A stretch of DNA of 64,000 bases. Source: Desulfofundulus australicus DSM 11792 (GTDB lineage: Bacteria > Bacillota > Desulfotomaculia > Desulfotomaculales > Desulfovirgulaceae). Both the position numbers and the translations under genes were made by a program. Numbering within the stretch: position 1 is the first letter of the stretch; each line of letters starts with the position of its first letter. The notes below the pieces were generated by a model. That model had not been told where the DNA came from and searched no databases. It worked only from the letters and a program-made list of their open reading frames with translations. This document shows, piece after piece, positions 54,433 to 63,580 of the stretch. The DNA lies in assembly GCF_900129285.1 (NCBI RefSeq), contig NZ_FQUW01000008.1:79563-143562 (forward strand), written 5' to 3'.

Positions 54433-54966
54433 CTAACTGAACATCCGGTTGACGATGAACACTGAAGCCACCAGGCTGGTGAAATCCGCGGCCAGGCCGG
54501 AAATAATGGCGTAGCGGTAGCGGGTTATTCCCACGGAGCCAAAATAAAGGGTTAAAACATAGAAAGTGGTATCGGTGCTCCCCTGCATGGTGGAAACCAG
54601 CCGGCCAATAAAACTGTCCGGCCCGTGGGTGGCAATGAGATCTGTGGCGATACCCAGGGCCGCCCCACCGGACAGCGGGCGCATAACCGCATGGGGTAGT
54701 ACCTCTGGAGGAAAACCCAGGGGATCGAGAATGGGGGATAAAACGTGCACCAGCACTTCCATGGCCCCGGAGGCCCTGAAAATGCTGATGGCCACCAGCA
54801 TGGCCACAAGATAGGGAATTGTTTTGATGGCCGTGGTAAAACCTTCCGCCGCCCCTTCAACAAATATTTCAAAAACGGGAACACCCCTTATGAACGCCAG
54901 CAGGGGAACCAGAAGGAGGGTAACCGGAATAGCCCAGCGGGAAATTTCACCAATCAGCTCATACAT
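54433..54966 (-). CDS. spmB: Spore maturation protein B
   Basis: 177 residues, a membrane protein of the nucleoside-recognition (Gate) family with about five helices. SpmA and SpmB are needed for full dehydration of the spore core. MYELIGEISRWAIPVTLLLV opens it; PHAVMRPLSGGAALGIATDL and MQGSTDTTFYVLTLYFGSVG are conserved. The ATG at 54966 follows AGGGGTGA and lies 7 bp after the spmA stop. Confidence 0.94.
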   Translation of the reverse strand: MYELIGEISRWAIPVTLLLVPLLAFIRGVPVFEIFVEGAAEGFTTAIKTIPYLVAMLVAISIFRASGAMEVLVHVLSPILDPLGFPPEVLPHAVMRPLSGGAALGIATDLIATHGPDSFIGRLVSTMQGSTDTTFYVLTLYFGSVGITRYRYAIISGLAADFTSLVASVFIVNRMFS

Positions 54967-54973
54967 GCCAAGA

Positions 54974-55564
54974 TCACCCCTGGCGACCGTAAATAGCACG
55001 CAGAATCCAGTCCACAATTATGGCTACAGTCATCCCGCATGCCGTGGCAAAAATGGTTGTCCCTACAATAGCCGTGGGATCGCTGGAACCGTACATCACC
55101 CGGATACCAATAATGGTAGTGGGAATCAGGGTGAGACACGAAGTGTTGAGAGCCAGGAAGGTGCACATGGCAGTGGTAGCCGTTTTGGGATCTCCCCGGT
55201 TCAGCTTTTGCAGTTCCTGCATGGCAATAAGGCCCATGGGAGTAGCAGCATTACCAAGACCCAGAATATTGGCACTCAGGTTCATAATGATGGCACCCAT
55301 AGCCGGATGGTTGGCCGGTACATCGGGAAAAAGAAACCTGGTCATGGGCCTGACCAGACGGGCCAGGGCGCGCACCAGCCCGGCAGCCTCGGCCAGCTTC
55401 ATAATCCCCAGCCAGAAGGTAATTATGGCAATAAGGTTTAAAGAGGTTTTGACGGCCTTGTCAGCTCCCTCCAGGGCCGCCCTGGTTACCACCTCCACCT
55501 GGCCGTTGGCTCCGGCCACGAGAATACCGAAAACGATCATCCCCAGCCAGATATAATTAACCAT
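54974..55564 (-). CDS. spmA: Spore maturation protein A
   Basis: About 196 residues with the same Gate-type fold and about five helices. Marks: MVNYIWLGMIVFGILVAG, LNLIAIITFWLGIMKLAEAA, MNLSANILGLGNAATPMGL and TSCLTLIPTTIIGIRV. The ATG at 55564 follows GGGGGTGG. Operon spmA-spmB-rluB. Expected to be a sporulation transcript. Confidence 0.94.
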   Translation of the reverse strand: MVNYIWLGMIVFGILVAGANGQVEVVTRAALEGADKAVKTSLNLIAIITFWLGIMKLAEAAGLVRALARLVRPMTRFLFPDVPANHPAMGAIIMNLSANILGLGNAATPMGLIAMQELQKLNRGDPKTATTAMCTFLALNTSCLTLIPTTIIGIRVMYGSSDPTAIVGTTIFATACGMTVAIIVDWILRAIYGRQG

Positions 55565-55667
55565 TCCTGCCACCCCCGGAAAACCACTGCTTTATTTCAC
55601 AGTATTATGAGGGCAGGCAGGGGATTAGAACCCTTATGGGTAATATTTACTACACTGGTTTATATTG

Positions 55668-56942
55668 TTACAGCACTTTCTTTTTATAAATATTCAGCAA
55701 ACCCAGCCGGGCTACCCTTTGCCTGATCAGCTCAACATCGGTGGTGTACAACCCCAGGTCCTGCATGCGCTGAAAATAAACTGCACCGGAAAAAGTATAC
55801 TTCTTCTTCAGCCCTTCGGGTTTCTTCATTTCCCTGTGCATAAAAGAGATGATATCCCCGGTGGCCAGGCTGTCGGGCAGCACAAGGGGTTTCTTACCGG
55901 CAAGATAACGGGCTGCGTTATAACCCGCCAGAAAACCAGTAACGATAGCTTCAGTATGCCCCACCAGGAGACCGGTCTTCTCCCCTGCGCAGAAAAGGTT
56001 ATCCACCCCTTCTACCTGCAGGGCGTCATCGCACGGCGCAATAGCCATAAACCGGATGGAATTCCCCTTGCTCCCGGAATAGGGGTCGGCATAACGGGCA
56101 TGCTCGAAACCTTCCAGTTTCCGCAGCACTTCCAGAGGAAAGTATGGCGCCATCAGCTTGGCATGGCCCGTATCCAGCAGGATCAAATTGCGGGCGAATT
56201 CTTCCAGGTTATACTGCTGGCAGGCTTTTTTATTTAACAAATCATGTTTGTGCAGGTACTCCGGGAGGGCAATGATCACCTTGCCTTCCCTCTCCAGCCT
56301 TTCCACCAGCCACGGAGCCAGGGATTTTTTATCCAGCTTGCAGGAACCGCTCATGGCCTCAAAATGGGGAAATCCGTCACCGGCTCTTATCTCTTCAATA
56401 CCTGCTTTGGCCGTCAGGCTTACCCGGGGGCCGAAGGCGGGGCAGCGCAGGATACACATGGCGCACCCGGAACCATAGCGGGAACAATTTTTAACCGGGC
56501 CGGCAGTACCGGTGGTATCAATGAATACATCACCGTTGAAAGTATCCCCCTGGGCCGTGTACACCCCGGCAATACTGTTCCCCTTTTTTAAAACCCCCAC
56601 CACCCTTTTCGGCAGTTTCACGTCAATACCGGCATCCAGGAGAACCCGGCGTATTACCGGCTCGATTCTGGTTACATCATAAAGGGTGGCATGCCGGTGA
56701 CCCGGAAAATCCAGCCAGCGATGCCTGGCCACACCCTCAATATGGCGCAAAAAGTCCCCTGCCCCCATGGCCCATACTTCTTCCAGAGCCGTAAAACGTC
56801 CGTTATTTCTCATTATTCCACCTACCAGGCCCGTACCCAGGAGCATATCGGTCTTTTCCAGCAGCATCACCCGGGCACCGGCCTGCGCCGCAGCAAAGGC
56901 TGCCGCACATCCCGCCCATCCGCCACCCACGATAATAACCAT
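55668..56942 (-). CDS. FAD-dependent oxidoreductase with Cys-rich motif
   Basis: About 424 residues. The N-terminal dinucleotide loop is VIIVGGGWAGCAAAFAAAQA followed by VMLLEKTDMLLGTG; the C-terminal FAD motif is VDNLFCAGEKTGLLVGHTEA. The fold resembles GidA/TrmFO and fumarate-reductase-like flavoproteins. An unusual cluster NCSRYGSGCAMCILRCP (C-x7-C-x2-C-x3-C) in the middle looks able to bind an Fe-S centre. The substrate is unknown. The ATG at 56942 lies after GGGGGTG; a GTG at 56948 is alternative. Confidence 0.8.
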   Translation of the reverse strand: MVIIVGGGWAGCAAAFAAAQAGARVMLLEKTDMLLGTGLVGGIMRNNGRFTALEEVWAMGAGDFLRHIEGVARHRWLDFPGHRHATLYDVTRIEPVIRRVLLDAGIDVKLPKRVVGVLKKGNSIAGVYTAQGDTFNGDVFIDTTGTAGPVKNCSRYGSGCAMCILRCPAFGPRVSLTAKAGIEEIRAGDGFPHFEAMSGSCKLDKKSLAPWLVERLEREGKVIIALPEYLHKHDLLNKKACQQYNLEEFARNLILLDTGHAKLMAPYFPLEVLRKLEGFEHARYADPYSGSKGNSIRFMAIAPCDDALQVEGVDNLFCAGEKTGLLVGHTEAIVTGFLAGYNAARYLAGKKPLVLPDSLATGDIISFMHREMKKPEGLKKKYTFSGAVYFQRMQDLGLYTTDVELIRQRVARLGLLNIYKKKVL

Positions 56943-57049
56943 CGCCACACCCCCAAAAAAGCCTGTTTTTGCCAGTATATTCCGCAGAATAGTAAAAAGG
57001 TCCTATCCAGAAAGTAAACCCGACCATACCCGCCACAGCCCGGAAAACC

Positions 57050-57076
57050 AGAAAAGCCCGCCCTTCCGGACGGACT
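57050..57076 (-). terminator. Probable terminator after gerW
   Basis: AGTCCGT and GCGGGCT (57070-57076 with 57055-57061, with G-U pairs) followed by a short TTTTC on the minus strand. Confidence 0.5.
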
Positions 57077-57142
57077 TATAAATATGTATTAATCATGTTT
57101 GACCTGTATACTCATTCAGTGCTGAGGGTCCCTCAAAATTAA

Positions 57143-57589
57143 TTATAAAGTAGGGACAGTTCCTCCCGGGGGCGGTGGTGGTGGAACCATGGTTACCTGG
57201 TTCTTGCCCTCCCGCTTAAACATACCCTGTATCTGGGAAACCAGCTGGGGAGCCAGATCTATCAGGCGATCCACCACAGCATTACCATCCACGGGCAGCA
57301 GGCGGACCTGACCCTGGCCCACCACCAGGAAACCCACCGGCTGGACAGACACTCCAGCCCCGCTTCCGCCGCCAAAAAATGGTAGCTGCTCACCCTCCTG
57401 CTTCTGGCGGCCCTGGGCTTCCAGTTCCCCACCGCCGGCACCAAAGCCGCAGGCCACCCGGGAAACCGGTATAATAACTGTCCCGTCGGCAGTCTCCACG
57501 GGATCACCCACTACCACGTTCACATTTACCATTTCCTTGATGCTTTCCATGGCCGTTTTCATTAAACCCTCGATTGGATGTTCCGGCAC
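57143..57589 (-). CDS. gerW: GerW/YtfJ family sporulation protein
   Basis: 148 residues. It opens PEHPIEGLMKTAMESIKEMV and then VVVGDPVETADGTVIIPVSR with VACGFGAGGGEL, the family core. The tail is Pro/Gly-rich. The family is made in sporulating cells and supports L-alanine germination in Bacillus. A GTG start lies behind AAGGGGTGAGG. It follows the DUF2953 gene by seven bases, the same pair as ytfI-ytfJ in Bacillus. Confidence 0.93.
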   Translation of the reverse strand: MPEHPIEGLMKTAMESIKEMVNVNVVVGDPVETADGTVIIPVSRVACGFGAGGGELEAQGRQKQEGEQLPFFGGGSGAGVSVQPVGFLVVGQGQVRLLPVDGNAVVDRLIDLAPQLVSQIQGMFKREGKNQVTMVPPPPPPGGTVPTL

Positions 57590-57596
57590 CTCTACC

Positions 57597-58193
57597 TCAC
57601 CCCTTGAAGGAGTCTATAAAAGATAAGATTCTTTTTAAGCCCTGGCGGCCCGTTAAACAGGCCAGCTTTACTGCCGTAACCATAATATGGCCCAGGCGGA
57701 AGGTAAATATGCAGTGAATCAACAAGCCGAAGGACGAACCGGTAAAATGGGGTAAAACGGCTACTTCGGGCAGGGTGGACTTTTTGCTGACCAGCCGGTA
57801 GAGAACCGTTAAAACAGTTCCTTTGAGGGACCACAGCCCTCCCACAACCATTCCGGTATGGGCGGCATCGGGCAGGCCGACCAGGGTCCGCCATTCAAGC
57901 CGGCACAATCTGGTACGGCGTAATAAAAACTTCAGGGCAGGCCAGATCTCAAGGCCCAGGCGAATACATTCCACCAGGCGGCCGGATGAGATTAAAGATA
58001 CCTGCCCGTCCGGATTTTTTCCGGGAAGCAGCTGGTATTTTATATTGAACCAGGTCCTGATCACCAGTAAGAGACGCCGGTCATGACCCCGGCGGCAGTA
58101 ATAAAACTCCAGTTTTAAAGGGATTATTGTAAACAGCGCCATCAGTAAAAGAAAGATTACAACCAGCCACCATAGCCACACACCAAACACCAC
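57597..58193 (-). CDS. DUF2953 (YtfI-like) membrane-anchored protein
   Basis: 198 residues. An N-terminal membrane helix (about 5-24: WLWWLVVIFLLLMALFTIIP) is followed by a soluble domain with LKLEFYYCRRG and a later amphipathic stretch. The family is paired with gerW in spore formers, though its function is unknown. No convincing SD is seen at the GTG. The 108-bp gap upstream holds no gene. Confidence 0.8.
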   Translation of the reverse strand: MVFGVWLWWLVVIFLLLMALFTIIPLKLEFYYCRRGHDRRLLLVIRTWFNIKYQLLPGKNPDGQVSLISSGRLVECIRLGLEIWPALKFLLRRTRLCRLEWRTLVGLPDAAHTGMVVGGLWSLKGTVLTVLYRLVSKKSTLPEVAVLPHFTGSSFGLLIHCIFTFRLGHIMVTAVKLACLTGRQGLKRILSFIDSFKG

Positions 58194-58301
58194 CGGTCAT
58201 ATTTTCCCGCCATCCCTCAAATGTATGTAAAAGGAATTTCAGGGAGAGAAAAAAAGAACCGGCAAGCCGAAGGCTGCCGATGCACAGAAAGCCTTTAAAC
58301 A

Positions 58302-59135
58302 TTACTTCATGGTTACCGGTACCCGGGCCAGGCTTTGTTCCCCATCCTGGCCCGGAGCGACCACTTCCACAAATCCTTTCCTGGGGGAAGCAACAGGGCT
58401 GTAGCTGAGCAAAGTTTCAAACTCGGTGAAACTTTCCTTCCCGACGGAAAGGGATTTTTCCGCCAGGACAGTACCCCTCTCATCCACCAGGCGCACCCGC
58501 ACCTCTCCGGCGGAGTGCCTGGCCTTCCCCACCACCTTTACCGGGCTGGTAGTCTCCTGATCCGGGGAAGGCTCACTTATTGCTGCTTCGCCCCCTGTCA
58601 CGGCAGCTGGTTCCGGGGTTCCTGCCGGAGCAGGCCTGGCAGCCGGCTGCGGCCCCGGTCCACCTGCTTGACCGGCCTGCTGTCCTTTCTCGCGGGAAAA
58701 TTGAAAAGCAACGCCGTTTACCGGCCGGTCCAGCTTCCCTACCCGTACCACTGTTAGAACTGGAGCACTGGCAGCTGCTTGCCTGACGTACCTGGCCTTA
58801 ACATCCAGCCAGCTGAAGTCCGCCCTGGGATTGCGCTGTTGAATTTCAGTTACCTCTGCCCTGTACATCCTGTTGCGGGGACTCGTACTGAACAGCAGGT
58901 ACAGGTTATTATTTGCCCGCACCCATGTACTGGCGTCGGTGTTCTCCAGGGTCCTGGCCACATCCTTAACCTCGGCCGGTGCTTTCGCCAGGTCAATCTT
59001 TTCAAAGGAAACTCTGGTGGCTTCCGGTATTATTACGGTTCTGGGCTGTTCCGGCGCCGGTTTCCTGGCCGCCGTGCAGCCGGCCATACCCCCAATCAAA
59101 ACCAGTGCAGCCATAATCAGCAACAACCTGCGCAA
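58302..59135 (-). CDS. Lipoprotein with Gmad2-like immunoglobulin domain
   Basis: 277 residues. A signal peptide ends in the lipobox GGMAGC, so the mature protein is lipid-anchored at a Cys about 20 residues in. A middle region (50-150) has RMYRAEVTEIQQRNPRADFS. A Pro/Ala-rich linker leads to a C-terminal beta domain (about 200-277) whose VKVVGKARHSAGEVRVRLVD and RKGFVEVVAPGQDGEQS match Gmad2, a domain of spore germination proteins. TTG at 59135 follows AAAAGGGGG. Partner proteins are not evident. Confidence 0.75.
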   Translation of the reverse strand: MRRLLLIMAALVLIGGMAGCTAARKPAPEQPRTVIIPEATRVSFEKIDLAKAPAEVKDVARTLENTDASTWVRANNNLYLLFSTSPRNRMYRAEVTEIQQRNPRADFSWLDVKARYVRQAAASAPVLTVVRVGKLDRPVNGVAFQFSREKGQQAGQAGGPGPQPAARPAPAGTPEPAAVTGGEAAISEPSPDQETTSPVKVVGKARHSAGEVRVRLVDERGTVLAEKSLSVGKESFTEFETLLSYSPVASPRKGFVEVVAPGQDGEQSLARVPVTMK

Positions 59136-59190
59136 AATAAATACCCCCTTTTGGGGCATATTCTTTACCGCCAGGGGGGAAATCATGTAT

Positions 59191-60174
59191 CTAAATTTGC
59201 ATGGCTTCGCGGACTAAAGACATGGTTCTGGCTGCCTCCGCCCTGGCCCGGCGGGCGCCTTCAGCAAGCACTTCCTCGACATAACCCTCACGGGCAGCAA
59301 TCTGTAGCCGCCGCTCCCTCAAGGGAGCCAGGACAGCTTCCAGTGACTCGGTCAGCAACCTCTTGCAGGCCACGCAGCCCACCCGGCCCGCCCGGCACTC
59401 CTCTTCAATTTCCGCCAGCCGGTGGCCGGTATAGATACCGTGGTACTTGTGCACCACACAAACTTCCGGGTGGCCGGGATCAGTTTTGTGGATGCGCGCC
59501 GGGTCGGTAACCATGGCATTAACCCGCCGCCTGATTTCATCCAGTTCGGCCATCAAACCTATATCGTTGGCATAACTTTTGCTCATTTTTCGTCCATCCA
59601 CACCGGGAAGCACGGGAACACGGGACAGCCTGGCCTGGGGCTCGGGGAAAACAGGACGGTAGAGGTGGTTAAAACGCCGGGCCAGTTCCCGGCACAGTTC
59701 CAGGTGGGGAAGCTGGTCCTCTCCCACGGGCACCGCGTCAGCCCGGTAAAGTAAAATATCCGCCGCCATTAAAACGGGATAACCCAGGAAACCGTAAGTC
59801 ATGATGTCCCTGCCCTGCTGCTTGAATTGCTGCACCTGATCCTTGTAAGTGGGCACCCTCTCCAGCCAGCCCAGGGGAATAATCATGGAAAATAGGAGAT
59901 GCAGTTCGGCAGTCTCCGGAACATCCGACTGAATAAAGATCACGCTTTTTTCCGGATCGAGCCCCACGGCCAGCCAGTCGGTGACCATTTCCCGGATATT
60001 TTCTTTAATTCCTTCTGTATGTTCAAAAGCCGTGGTCAGGGCGTGCCAGTCGGCGGCAAAAAAGAAGCACTGGTTTTCCCTTTGCATCTCAACCCAGTTT
60101 TCCAGCACGCTCAGGTGGCCGATATGTAACCGGCCCGTAGGACGCATGCCGCTTAAAATTCTCTGCGTGGCCAT
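59191..60174 (-). CDS. trpS: Tryptophanyl-tRNA synthetase
   Basis: 327 residues, class I synthetase. HIGH motif in GMRPTGRLHIGHLSVLENW and KMSKS in DGRKMSKSYANDIGL. DILLYRADAVPVGEDQLPHLEL is also conserved. The ATG at 60174 follows GGAGATC. No T-box leader is possible here, because the upstream protease gene ends 48 bp before. Confidence 0.97.
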   Translation of the reverse strand: MATQRILSGMRPTGRLHIGHLSVLENWVEMQRENQCFFFAADWHALTTAFEHTEGIKENIREMVTDWLAVGLDPEKSVIFIQSDVPETAELHLLFSMIIPLGWLERVPTYKDQVQQFKQQGRDIMTYGFLGYPVLMAADILLYRADAVPVGEDQLPHLELCRELARRFNHLYRPVFPEPQARLSRVPVLPGVDGRKMSKSYANDIGLMAELDEIRRRVNAMVTDPARIHKTDPGHPEVCVVHKYHGIYTGHRLAEIEEECRAGRVGCVACKRLLTESLEAVLAPLRERRLQIAAREGYVEEVLAEGARRARAEAARTMSLVREAMQI

Positions 60175-60221
60175 TGGTACAGATCTCCTTTCCATTTTCC
60201 TGTAACATTTTCCCTGTAACA

Positions 60222-60851
60222 TTAAGCTACCAGTAAGGCAATGGCTTTGGCGAGACCCAGGAGGACTTCATACAGCGGGACAATAATCCACCTGAGCACC
60301 TTCCCGATAATACCGGTAAATAACAGCAGTAAGAGAATTATTATACCGTAGTTTTCCAGCATATACAGCCATGGTTGCCGGCCGGGCAGAACACCGGCCA
60401 GTATCTTCGACCCATCCAGAGGGGGAATTGGCAGGAGATTAAAAACAGCCAGGATGACGTTGATATGAATAATATTTATAACAATCTCCTGCCCGTAAGG
60501 CAATTTCCAGGCCCCCAGGCCCAGCGCCACTGCCCCGGCCACTGCCAGCAACATATTGGTAGCCGGTCCGGCGAGGGAAACCAGCATTAAACCGCGACGC
60601 ATATCACCGCGAAAATTATAGGGGTTGACCGGCACCGGTTTCGCCCAGCCAAAACCAGCGATAAAAAGCATTATCAAACCAATGACATCCACATGGGCCA
60701 GGGGGTTTAAGGTTAAGCGGCCCTGGTAGCGGGCAGTGGTATCTCCCAGCCGGTCGGCCACCCAGCCGTGGGCCAGCTCATGGAAGGTAAGTCCCAAAAT
60801 AATGCCCGGCAGCATAAGGGCCATTTCATATAAACTGGGAAGGTTAATCAT
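60222..60851 (-). CDS. Site-2 protease family (M50) membrane metalloprotease
   Basis: 209 residues with about five membrane helices. The zinc site is HELAHG in ILGLTFHELAHGWVADRLG, and the second motif NLLPIPPLDGSKILAG supplies the third ligand. This is the short YwhC-like subgroup without PDZ domain. ATG at 60851 follows GGAGAGGG and overlaps the upstream gene by eight bases. Its substrate is unknown. Confidence 0.92.
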   Translation of the reverse strand: MINLPSLYEMALMLPGIILGLTFHELAHGWVADRLGDTTARYQGRLTLNPLAHVDVIGLIMLFIAGFGWAKPVPVNPYNFRGDMRRGLMLVSLAGPATNMLLAVAGAVALGLGAWKLPYGQEIVINIIHINVILAVFNLLPIPPLDGSKILAGVLPGRQPWLYMLENYGIIILLLLLFTGIIGKVLRWIIVPLYEVLLGLAKAIALLVA

Positions 60852-63483
60852 GGGGACCCTCTCCATAATGGCGGCTCAAAAATTCTTTCACAAACGCCTT
60901 TTCTTCTTCGCTGTTTTTCACCAGGCCATCCAGCCGGGCGCGCCAAACCGCATCCAGCGCCCTGCGGAAAACAGGGCCGGGCCGGTAACCCAGGCTCCTG
61001 ATGAAATTACCATCCACCGACGGCCTGCTCTCCTTCAGCAGTAAAAGCAGCTGCCGGAAGCGCTCTTTCAACCACTCCTCGTCCAGCAGGGTTAAAATCA
61101 GGGGATAGGCCTCCGGGGGCAGAAGGAGAAGGCCCCGGGCCAGCTCGCTGTTGCGCACTTCACCTCGCCGGCTGAGCAATGATAGAACCTGCTGCCAGCT
61201 GGACAGGGAGGATACAACCTTACCGGCCTGCCGCTTGCTTAAATGATAGCGCTCGCAGAGCGCCCTGGCGGTTTCCGGGCTACTCCAGTGCAGGACCGCA
61301 ATAAAATAGCAAAGCCAGGAGTCATGCCCCGTGGCAAAACCCCATTCATCCAGCGCCTGCATGGCCGCACCCAGATCATGCAGTACCGGCTGAACCTCCC
61401 AGTATGTTACCCCCGGAAAAACGAAGGGCCACATACCCAGCTGATGCAGGCGCTCCAGCATTCTCCCGGCTTCCTTTTCCAGCAGGATGTGTTTTAACTC
61501 CTCCCACAGACGTTCGGTGGAAACCCGGGTGAGAACTTCCCGGCGCACCGCTTCCTCCATCAGCTTTAAAGTCTGCGGTTCAATCTTAAACCCGTAACGC
61601 TGTTCAAAACGCACAGCCCGCAACAGGCGGATGGGATCTTCGATAAAACTCAAATTATATAATACCCGGATTAACCCCTGCTGTAAATCCTGTCGCCCGC
61701 CAAAAAAATCAATTAAATCACCAAAATTTTCCCCGTTCAGGTCTACGGCCATGGCGTTGATGGTAAAGTCCCGCCGGTAGAGGTCATGGCGCAGGCAGGA
61801 ACTTTCCACCCGGGGCAGGGCCGCCGGGTATTCGTAAAATTCCACCCGTGCCGTAGCTACATCGACTTTAAAACCATCGGGAAAAAGAACTTCCGCCGTG
61901 CCGAAGCGGCGGTGGGCACGTACCTGAGCGCCATAAGCACCGGCCAGGGCACCGGCCAGGGCAATACCATCCCCTTCCACCACCAGGTCGATGTCCAGAT
62001 TTCCCGCTTGGAGCAGAATATCCCGTACCACCCCGCCAGCCGCAAAAACCCGGCAACCCAGGCGGGCAGCGGTCTCTCCCGCCCGGCGCAATATATCCCA
62101 TTCCCTGGGAGCCAGCACCTGGCGCATGAGTTCGGAAATGTTTGTTCCGGCAGTTGCCAGGTGGCCGGAATAAATGGTCCGGTAACGGGAGGGTAAATCC
62201 CCGCCGTGCAGGGTGCGCAGGACATCGGTCCGGGATACAATACCCACCAGCCTGCCTCCCGCTACTACGGGAACGCGCCCGATATCGTGCTCGATCATCA
62301 ATTGCTGTACCTCGGTTACAGGAACATCGGGAGTAACCCAGACCACATTCTGGCTCATGAAACCTTTCACCGGGGCATGTCCCAGGCCATGGAGATTGGC
62401 TTTTTCCACATCCCGCCGGGATATTACACCCACCAGCTGGCCATTTTTCACCACCGGCAGGCCAGTGTGACCGTAGCGCATCATGATACGCCCGGCTTCT
62501 CTGATAGTAGTTTCGGGAGTTACAGTTTTAACCGGACTGGACATAATCCCTGCCGCCGTAAGGGGAGGACGCACCTTCTGGCGGATGATTTTCATGAGCG
62601 TCCTGGCCACCTGGTCAAGGGGGGCCCCTTTAATTGTGGCCGAGGCCGCCGCCGGGTGGCCACCACCCCCAAAGGGAGCCACAATTTCGGCCACATCCAC
62701 CTGAGCCACGTTGCTGCGGCCCACTATATATACCCGGTCTTCCATTTCCACCACGGTAAATACAGCATCAAGTTTTTCTATTTCGGAAATGGTATGGGTA
62801 AGCAGGGCCAGGCCCACCACAAATTCTTCCACCGAAGCAGTAGCCAGCAGCACTTTGACCCCGTTTACCTGGTAACGGCGGGCCGAAATCAACAGGGACT
62901 TTAACAGGGACTTTTGCTCCTCGGTCAGGGGCCGGCCAAGAAACTCGGCCACCACCCCCAGATTGGCCCCCTTTTCCAGAAGAAAGGCCACTGCCGCCAC
63001 ATCCCGGGGAGTGGTGCTGGTAAACACCAGGGAACCGGTGTCACCATAAATACCCAGGGCCAGAATTGTTGCCTCCAGGGGATTCAGGGGCACATTGTGT
63101 TCCTTTATTTTCTCCACCAGCAGGGTAGCAGTGGCCCCCACCGCTTCCACCACTTCCAGCGTCCCCCTGATATCACCTTCCGCCCGGGGATGGTGGTCGT
63201 AAATATGCACCTCCACCCCGGGACGGTTGACTATCTCCGCCAGCTTGCCCAGCCGCCTGGGGTTTTTGGTATCCACCAGTATCACCCGCCGTATCCTGTC
63301 CAGCTGAATATCCCGCAGGCTGGAGATAGTCAGGGCGTCCTTATGCAGGGCCATAAATTCTTCCACATTCCTGGAAAGCTTACCCGGAAAGACCATGACC
63401 GCTTCAGGATAAAGCTTTTGCGCCCCCACCATGGCGGCCAGGGCATCCAGATCCGTATTGCTGTGGGTGGTAATAATATCCAT
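60844..63483 (-). CDS. DHH - CBS pair - tRNA nucleotidyltransferase fusion
   Basis: About 879 residues. Residues 1-305 are a DHH/DHHA1 phosphoesterase (DIITTHSNTDLDALAAMVGA, VHIYDHHPRAEGD, FGGGGHPAAASATIKG). Residues 312-430 hold two CBS domains. From about 455 follows a class II poly(A)-polymerase/CCA-adding head: FAAGGVVRDILLQAGNLDID with the catalytic DxD, and RRDFTINAMAVDLNG. In bacteria with this fusion it is often the A-adding enzyme or a CCA enzyme. The ATG at 63483 is preferred to a GTG four codons earlier. Confidence 0.92.
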   Translation of the reverse strand: MDIITTHSNTDLDALAAMVGAQKLYPEAVMVFPGKLSRNVEEFMALHKDALTISSLRDIQLDRIRRVILVDTKNPRRLGKLAEIVNRPGVEVHIYDHHPRAEGDIRGTLEVVEAVGATATLLVEKIKEHNVPLNPLEATILALGIYGDTGSLVFTSTTPRDVAAVAFLLEKGANLGVVAEFLGRPLTEEQKSLLKSLLISARRYQVNGVKVLLATASVEEFVVGLALLTHTISEIEKLDAVFTVVEMEDRVYIVGRSNVAQVDVAEIVAPFGGGGHPAAASATIKGAPLDQVARTLMKIIRQKVRPPLTAAGIMSSPVKTVTPETTIREAGRIMMRYGHTGLPVVKNGQLVGVISRRDVEKANLHGLGHAPVKGFMSQNVVWVTPDVPVTEVQQLMIEHDIGRVPVVAGGRLVGIVSRTDVLRTLHGGDLPSRYRTIYSGHLATAGTNISELMRQVLAPREWDILRRAGETAARLGCRVFAAGGVVRDILLQAGNLDIDLVVEGDGIALAGALAGAYGAQVRAHRRFGTAEVLFPDGFKVDVATARVEFYEYPAALPRVESSCLRHDLYRRDFTINAMAVDLNGENFGDLIDFFGGRQDLQQGLIRVLYNLSFIEDPIRLLRAVRFEQRYGFKIEPQTLKLMEEAVRREVLTRVSTERLWEELKHILLEKEAGRMLERLHQLGMWPFVFPGVTYWEVQPVLHDLGAAMQALDEWGFATGHDSWLCYFIAVLHWSSPETARALCERYHLSKRQAGKVVSSLSSWQQVLSLLSRRGEVRNSELARGLLLLPPEAYPLILTLLDEEWLKERFRQLLLLLKESRPSVDGNFIRSLGYRPGPVFRRALDAVWRARLDGLVKNSEEEKAFVKEFLSRHYGEGPHD

Positions 63484-63580
63484 TGCCGGCTCCACTCCCC
63501 CGGTCTTCTTGCTGCATTATCATTAGATTATATCATGCCTGGCAGCTTTCCGGCCAACAACAATTTCAAGGCCGGCCCGA

